Assembly (NCBI RefSeq): GCF_009905375.1
Contig: NC_133650.1
Location: 142,221,135-142,285,134 of the forward strand
Direction of reading: 5' to 3'
DNA length: 64,000 nucleotides
Source of the DNA: Apium graveolens
Lineage: Eukaryota; Streptophyta; Magnoliopsida; Apiales; Apiaceae
The translations under genes and the position numbers were made by a program. This document shows positions 58,276-64,000 of this stretch, piece after piece (position 1 is the stretch's first letter; each line of letters starts with the position of its first letter). The notes beneath the pieces were generated by a model, which was not told where the DNA came from, did not search any database, and worked only from the letters and a program-made list of their open reading frames with translations.

Positions 58276-59448
58276 GGAATCAGAAAGTGTAAAAGCAGTA
58301 AACATAACCAAAAAGACCATATAACAACCCTGCAAGCCATAAGTATAAGAAAGTGGTGCAGGGAAACAGGTGTTTATAAGAAATGATTACTCGCCCATTA
58401 AATATCTTCAGATACAACAATATGCTTGCACATAATAGAATATTAAGATCTAGCAAACAAGCCTATCCACAGCAGTATAACTATATCTTACAATTTACCT
58501 TGAAGAATGCAAAACAAATGAATGGTTAAATAATTATATGCCTAAAGAAAATAAAATAACAGACAACTATCAACTAACTACAGTATACCACAAAAAATTG
58601 GAGTTTATTTGGCAGCACTCCGCTTAACCGCATATATTATAATTTTATTTATAATAATTTCCTGTTACCACAAAGTTTACTTATTTGGTGTGCAGGACAA
58701 ACATAGATGTGATGAAATGCCTACGGTTTCAATTTATATGTACCAAAATTTCAAATGGTAGTACATAGGTTCGCTGAAAGTAGGAAAAAATAATTTAGTA
58801 ATAATCTCTTAATCCTCCATAGTAAACAACAAAAGTAGAAACAATTTAATAATGCTATAAAATTTTAGGAGAATACAATGATGAGAAACGAGCAAATAGA
58901 AATATTAGTTACCTCCTGCTGCTTGACTTTCATTTCAGAGGTCACCTGCTGCTTTCTGGTATAAGCAGTACTCTTCATCCATACACTGAACTAGCACCCT
59001 GTATTTTTTATTAAAAAATTATGAATTTCATGCCACGATTCTTAAGTGGTTTGTTTATAAAATGTTATTGCTTCATGATTCCTTACAGTTATTCTTTACA
59101 GATTTTTCCAACATCGAAAATGTAATGTGATAAAAATGAAAGGAAAAAAAAAGCTTGGATGTAAACTGGAACCCCTTCATCTCTTACATCAAAGCTTTTG
59201 CACGCTTGTGGTGGACTTTCTTTCCAAATATCGTATAATCTGAAGACCCTGACATAATAGCAACCCTTGGTAAATGCAGTAGTTCGCAATCTACATACAT
59301 TATATAGTTGAGAAGATAATATATGTAACCTGATCGTACGGAAATTGGAATTTCACAAATAACAATAACAGAGCATTAATGCTTTTAACTGAGTTTCTCA
59401 AACATGGTGTGACGCGGAAAATTAAAATTTTAAGTTACAGAAATATTG
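58276..59448. other. Interval with possible exon relics
   Basis: At 58913-58999 (minus) a segment bounded by TACAG and GGAG|GTAACT reads WMKSTAYTRKQQVTSEMKVK after a stop, and looks exon-like, but I cannot name the gene. A 66-codon frame at 59089-59289 (minus; SPPQACKSFDVRDEGVPVY) may be another relic. Neither is assigned. Confidence 0.3.
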
Positions 59449-59863
59449 GGCATGTTTGGATCCCAATATTAAGTAACTTATTGACTTTTAATCCCGTAAG
59501 TACTTATCGACGAGTGTTTGTCGACCCAACTTATAAGTTGTAAATTCAACTTATAAGCTGATTAGTTAAATGTTCGTAACGGCGTACTTTTTCTCAACTT
59601 ATTTTGAATTTTTATTTTTTTATAAACTTTAGTTATAAAATATATGTTTAAAATGTTAATCTAATTTAAAATTTACGAATTAGGATAATAAAGTTTTAAA
59701 AATTATTATTTTTTGTTTATTTAAGTAAAAAAAATTGACTTATAAGTAAAATTATCCAAACACTTATACAACTTATAAGTATTTATCTACTTACCACTTA
59801 TAAGTCAATTATTCATTTTAAGTCATAAATTACTTATTTTAAGATTTGACAAACGTGCACATT
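59449..59863. repeat. CTTATAAGT-rich MITE-like element
   Basis: The ends are imperfect inverted repeats: GGGCATGTTTGGATC at the left, and GTGCACGTTTGTCAAATC as the reverse complement of the right end. The interior repeats ACTTATAAGT near 59530, 59552, 59733, 59770 and 59799. ATT flanks both ends, which could be a 3 bp target duplication. TTTGG-rich ends with CTTATAAG interiors are common in plant non-autonomous hAT or Harbinger elements; I cannot choose between them. Confidence 0.5.
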
Positions 59864-60012
59864 AATGAACTTGGAAAGAAGCATATTCAAGAAAATATAC
59901 AACTACTACATCATAGACACTTCATGATTTCTTTAAAATAAATTCAACTCAGCAAAAGATATAAACAGACTACGTAAAGAGAGCAAAATCTACACCTAAA
60001 ATTCAGACACAC

Positions 60013-60207
60013 CTGAGAACCCCGTGACCATCATACACTCCAAAAAAATGAGTTGTTATGAGACCGGCGTTTTGACGTATGCCATTAATTACATGTTCAC
60101 CAAGTATCATTTTCTTAGGAACTTCCAGAAACTGAGGCATAGTAGCTGCAACATCTTCCATTTCTAGCCTCTAACTACAGATTGACACATGACCCCATAG
60201 GGGGACA
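60013..60207 (-). pseudogene. Clade A PP2C phosphatase (HAB1/ABI1-like) exon fragment
   Basis: On the minus strand it reads VPLWGHVSICS, a stop, RLEMEDVAATMPQFLEVPKK, then an Ile/Gly-rich stretch and HFFGVYDGHG. This is the start of the catalytic domain of ABA-signalling PP2Cs; EMED and GVYDGHG hold metal-binding residues. The stop replaces the first Arg of the usual RRPEMED. A one-base deletion in the Gly codons just before the end shifts the frame, yet the exon end CAG|GTGTGT (60011-60015) is kept, at the family's usual GGSQ|V junction. No later exon was found. On the other side it is fused to the copia integrase near 60207. Confidence 0.8.
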
Positions 60208-60214
60208 TACTTCA

Positions 60215-61265
60215 TAGGAGTATTGCATGACCCCAAACAGATATAGGTAACTTTGCTCTTAGGAGTAAGGGACGGGCAATAAGTTGAAGTCTTTTAATTA
60301 AGGATTCTGCTAAACCATTTTGTGTATGTACGTGAGCCACCGGGTGTTCGACTGAGATTCCTACTGACATACAATAATCATTAAAAGTTGTAGATGTAAA
60401 TTCAGCAGCATTATCTAGTTGGATTGATTTAATTGGATGGTCAGGAAATTGAGCTCAGAGTTTAATTTTTTGGGCAAGTAATTTGGCAAAGGCTGTATTT
60501 CGGGTTGTTAGTAGACATACATGAGACCATCGAGTTGACGCATAAATTAAAACCATAAAGTACCTAAATGGGCCAGAAGATGGATGAATAGGACCATAAA
60601 TGTCACCTTGAATTCTTTCTAAGAATTTCGGGGACTCAGTTTGAAGCTTAACTGGGGATGGTTGGACAATCAGTTTTCCTAAGGAACATGCTGAACAATG
60701 AAGTTCATCTTGGGATATTATCTTTTGAGTTTTAAGTGGATGTCCCACATAATTTTCAACGGTACGACGCATCATAGATACTCCTGGATGACCGAGTCTT
60801 TCGTGCCAAAGGGAAAGTAGTTTTTGGTCTATGACTTTGGAGATCTTGACACTATGAGATTCAAGAACTCGTATACTCATAACATATAATCCTGAAGAAA
60901 CCGAGTGAAATTTTTCTAGGACGCTTTTATTGTCAACGGTATTTGAGGTGATGAGAAGGTATTCTTTTTCATTCTCATTAGTAGTTTCAACGTGAAACCC
61001 ATTAAGATGGATATCTTTAAAACTCAGTAAGTTTCTAGTTGACTTGCTAGAGTATAGAGCCTCTTGTATGTGTATGTGTGTCTTATTTGGTAGAAGAAAA
61101 CTAGCTTTCCCAAAACCTTCTATTATATTTTATGTACCCGATACCGTCTAGATATGTCAGTTGGTTTTAGTCAAATGTGAGAAGTATTTCTGACTCTGTA
61201 AAATAGTGTGTATGGTTGCGCAGTCAACAATGCATATATCTTCCATCTTTATACATATATAAACA
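60215..61265 (-). pseudogene. Copia protease, pre-integrase and integrase, truncated
   Basis: Protease remains as VDCATIHTILQSQKYFSHL (61157-61240), with Cys-Ala in place of the usual Ser/Thr-Gly after the Asp. The pre-integrase zinc region is at 60640-60830 (HERLGHPGVSMM, CSACSLGK). The integrase core follows with GDIYGPI (first Asp), QLDNAAEF (second Asp, 60400-60420) and HVHTQNGLAESLI (Glu). It continues through LIARPLLLRAK to WGHAIL near 60210. Stops and frame changes lie at 60890-61150 and 60455. Confidence 0.8.
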
Positions 61266-61472
61266 AAAAACATCTTTATTAAAAACACACCGAGTACATA
61301 GAACAACAGCATGAAATAAGTACATAAAATGAGTACATAATGGAAATAAGTAAAATACAAAGGAAATAAGTAAAGCAAGACAATACATATGAAGTCTAGT
61401 CGTCTAAACCATAATAAAGATTAGCACTATTGACTGGTTCATTAACTAGATTATAATTAGCGAAGTTGGTTT

Positions 61473-62396
61473 CTACTCTCTTTCCATTATTCCTTTTGGA
61501 TGACTCATAGAGATCAACAAGATGTTTGGGTGTGCGATAAGTACGTTGCCAGTGTCCCTTAGATCTGCACCTATGACAGATGCCTCAGTTCTCTCCTTCT
61601 TGGGGTGCCTTTCTTTTATTTGGCACTTCACGTTGCCATTTATGGTGGCCAGAGTTGTAACCATCACGTTCCACTTCAGGTGGCCAGAATGATATTGATT
61701 GCGAAACCGACGACGGAAATTTCCACGTCCACGGTTTCGTCCATAACCCCGTCCTCCTCTATTTCCTTTCCCATGTTCATTCTTCAGGAATGACGTATTA
61801 TGTACTTCAGGTATCTGGGCAGAGCCTGTGGGACGTATCTGATGATTTTTCAGTAGCAACTCGTTATTCTTTTCAGCCACAAGAAGGAGAGATATCAGCT
61901 CGCCGTATTTCTGAAAATTCCGCTCCCTATATTGTTGAGCCAAGATCATAGTGTTGGGGTGAAAGGTTGAGAGGGTCTTTTCAATCATTTCAACATTAGT
62001 AATATTTTCACCACATAAAATTAATTTTGAGCTTATCTTGAAAAGAGCAGAAATATATTCAGCTATGGATTTGAAATCCTGTAACCTCAAATTAAACCAG
62101 TCATATCGGGCAGATGGCAAGTGAACAAGTTTCTGGTGATCAAATCTATCCTTGAGATTATTCCAAAGGGTGAGTGGATTTTTGATAGTGAGGTATTCAT
62201 ATTTTAGATCTTCGTGGATGTGATGCCTAAGAAAGATAATTGTTTTTGCATTTTGTTCAAAAGTTGGGATTTTTTCTAGGTCAATAATATCTTTTAGGAA
62301 TTAGCACTAAGGTGTAATTCCGTATCAAGGACCAATGACAAATAATTATTCCCTAAAACATCAAGGCAACAAACTCTAATTTTGCAAGATTCGCCA
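61473..62396 (-). pseudogene. Copia gag (UBN2 type)
   Basis: The frame starts MANLAKLEF at 62396, with stops and a shift near 62290. It continues IIFLRHHIHEDLKYEYLTIK and then openly from 62120 (SARYDWFNLRLQDFKSIAEY, CGENITNVEMIEKTLSTFHP, LISLLLVAEKNNELLLKNH). A Gly/Arg-rich RNA-binding stretch lies at 61690-61770. The zinc knuckle that should follow is disrupted (CRCRS...), near 61570. An AT-rich 120 bp insertion with a hydrophobic frame (61260-61378) separates it from protease. Confidence 0.8.
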
Positions 62397-62515
62397 TTCT
62401 GAATAGATTTTAAATAAGATATAATATATCACATTATATTTAAACAGGAAAGTTGAAATAATAACTTTATACAAAAGTCACGACGGCATAGCCAACCAGA
62501 AAACTTTTGATTATT

Positions 62516-62640
62516 ACTTGACGGCAGCGCCATCTTTATAGTAGTAGTACTTGACGACAGAGCCATCTTTATAGTAGTATTACTTAACGGCAGAGCCATC
62601 TTTATAGTATTATTTGACGGCATAGCCATCTTTATAGATT
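62516..62640 (-). repeat. Tandem repeat in the copia leader
   Basis: Four copies of a 27-36 bp unit with core GACGGCAGAGCCATCTTTATAG (plus strand), separated by TAGTA-rich linkers of varying length. In the antisense frame they read KMAL repeats, which I take as incidental. Confidence 0.85.
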
Positions 62641-62770
62641 TCATATGTAATAATAATTAGAATAAAATGAGTAAAAGAAATCGTACCTCTTTTATGAAAT
62701 AGTTTTAGTTGATAGAGACTCGTGGGTCAAAATAAGTCGTAGCTCTTTCGAGAATAAAGCTTCAGTTGGC

Positions 62771-62790
62771 AGAGACTCGTGCTGATAACG
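62771..62790 (-). other. Putative primer region of the copia element
   Basis: CGTTATCAGCACGAGTCTCT on the minus strand directly follows the LTR end TTTATAACA. It differs from the usual TGGTATCAGAGC, so another tRNA region is implied; which one I cannot say. Confidence 0.5.
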
Positions 62791-63102
62791 TGTTATAAAC
62801 CTGGACTGAAAATATGAGTTATGTTTAATGTAGATGAAATATAGGAGAATAGAAGATATGGAGAGAAAGTTGTATATTATTTCATTAGCTAAATGAGCTA
62901 TTTATAGTAGTTGGTTTACAAGTCTTACTAAGTAAGCTATTTAAATCTTTTTCATTAAATATTACAAAACTTCCTCGATAAGTTTTATAAGTCTTCCTAA
63001 ATAAGTTTTACAAGTCTTCCTGATTAAGTTTCTTTCTTAAGAAGCTGTGCAAGTCTTCCTCAGCAAGATTTGAGAGACTTCCTCGATACGCTTTGACAAT
63101 CA
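62791..63102 (-). repeat. 5' LTR of the copia element (312 bp)
   Basis: On the minus strand it runs from TGATTGTCAAAGCG to GTTTATAACA, with a CTATAAATAGCTC TATA box near 62898-62910. U3 (62930-63090) holds several AAGTCTTCCT...TAAGTTTTA units in plus orientation. The left boundary is judged from the TG only. Confidence 0.6.
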
Positions 63103-63127
63103 CTTTATATTTATTCAAATATTTTAA

Positions 63128-63452
63128 TAAAAATTCATTATTTAATTTCTGAAAATTATTTTTAAGTTAAAAATAAATCTTAATTAATGAATTAATTATT
63201 TTTAGTTGATAGTTAATTATTTAATTAGTCAATTATTTAAATATTAATTGATTAATTAATTTAATTAGTTATTAATTAATTTTAATTGATTATTTAATTA
63301 GATTTAATTACTTATTTGGATTTAAAAATTCTGAAAAATAGTTTCGAGCTTTAAATATTAATTTAAATTATTTTGAAGGCTCAATAATTATTATAAATTT
63401 ATTTTAAAGTTAGATTCGGGTGTTTGAACCCTATTATTTAATTATAAAATGA
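63128..63452 (+). repeat. Second C-family LTR fragment
   Basis: The segment is collinear with about 17555-17825 of LTR C, ending in CGGGTGTTTGAACCCTATTATTTAA-like sequence. Its first 60 bases duplicate the last 60 of the fragment at 53989-55084. Confidence 0.75.
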
Positions 63453-64000
63453 TTCGAATAGTTATCTCTTATAGTAGTAGCTTTCAAATCCCAACTTTCA
63501 GGAAGAGCTAAAAGGAATTTCAGATTTGAATCTTCAATGTCATATTCCTTGTCCACCAGTGATAGATTATTCAAGAGTTTGACAAACCTGTCATATAAGT
63601 CAGTTAATGACTTATCACTTTTTGAGTCAAAATGCTCATACTCTTGAGTGAGTATAGTCCTCCTGTTTTTTTGATTACATCAGTTCCCTGACACCTTGTT
63701 TCCAAAGCATCCCATATCTCCTTTGCAGTCTTGCATTGAATTACCCTATTTGACATGACATTATCAATGGCACTATGCAGCAAATGCCTTACCTTTGCAT
63801 CATTGGCAATAGATGAGATATCTTCAGCTGTGTATTCACTTTTCTCCTTTGGTATGGTATTTGCTGGCTGATCTGCAACTACAACAGAGAGCTTGGTTGG
63901 CTTATGCAGTCCTTCATAAATTCTATCTAGGTATTCTGAATCTGTAGCTTCCGGAAACATAGCCATCTTCACTTTCCATATGGGATACTCAGAAGTTATC
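63453..64000 (-). pseudogene. Second Sirevirus gag fragment, leaving the window
   Basis: It is very similar to 37755-38300: TAKEIWDALETRCQGT, RVIQCKTAKE and LDRIYEGLHKPTKL are all present. It starts within the gag core at 63453, fused to LTR C sequence, and continues past the window edge toward its own 5' end. One frameshift follows VIKKT near 63675. As for the full copy, the family is Sirevirus-like. Confidence 0.85.

Larger units (their letters stand above)
60208..63102 (-). mobile_element. 5' half of a Ty1/copia element (LTR, gag, protease, part of integrase)
   Basis: On the minus strand the order is LTR (62791-63102), primer region, a leader with tandem repeats, gag, protease and the N-terminal two-thirds of integrase, ending abruptly at the PP2C fragment. 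Reverse transcriptase and the 3' LTR are missing. It is a different family from the Sirevirus. Confidence 0.8.

Noticed and set aside
60100..60160. GGCATAGTAG as a CACTA right end
   Set aside because: It lies inside the PP2C exon and does not match the inverted CACTACGCC terminus.
1..64000. CRISPR arrays, operons, bacterial promoters
   Set aside because: The sequence is plant nuclear DNA; the repeats seen are microsatellites, LTR motifs and transposon ends.

Overview
The window is plant nuclear DNA with no intact host gene. It is AT-rich and made almost entirely of nested, broken LTR retrotransposons, plus a CACTA-type transposon end and three short fragments of plant genes. A eudicot with a large, repeat-rich genome fits; the Sirevirus third reading frame and the gypsy families suggest an asterid (for example Apiales or Asterales), but the family is a guess. 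An assembly gap of exactly 100 N lies at 21464-21563.

Layout. 1-2635: Tat/Athila-like Ty3/gypsy integrase remnant (minus). 2654-3076: Ty1/copia fragment. 3108-8701: 3' half of a Sirevirus-like copia element (plus), with a 1,319-codon non-pol frame and 3' LTR. 10126-16054: 3' half of a chromodomain-bearing gypsy element 'B' (minus) with a 3.9 kb LTR. 16055-21463: 4.9 kb LTR, primer site and leader of a second gypsy family 'C', running into the gap. 22981-26758: 3' end of another copia element 'D' with repeated polypurine tracts and a 1.8 kb LTR. 26868-39045: a full-length but defective 12.2 kb Sirevirus-like element (minus), with 596 bp LTRs and a perfect 5 bp target duplication. 39716-53988: a rearranged cluster of gypsy family 'A' (LTRs L1, L2 and L3 plus a gag-pol frame). 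53989-55084 and 63128-63452: C-family LTR pieces. 55224-60207: CACTA terminus with fragments of a SABATH methyltransferase, a uracil-DNA glycosylase and a clade A PP2C. 60208-63102: 5' half of another copia element. 63453-64000: a second Sirevirus gag fragment leaving the window.

Three observations stand out. First, the long LTRs of gypsy families A and B all hold a tiny reading frame just before the LTR end, set between a pyrimidine-tract/AG acceptor and a CAG|GTAG donor. Its start resembles the histone H3 tail; the B copy reads MVRSKQTARKSIGGD. In family A it would splice in phase to a coiled-coil-like pre-gag frame. The B element also carries a recognisable chromodomain, the kind of module that binds H3 tails. 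Second, a 5 bp duplication (GAAAT) in the A cluster lies in circularly permuted order, the signature expected if a nested element pair was tandemly duplicated by LTR-LTR unequal crossing-over. Third, the Sirevirus third reading frame has its own TATA box at the same 156-base distance from its ATG in both copies, which suggests a separate mRNA.
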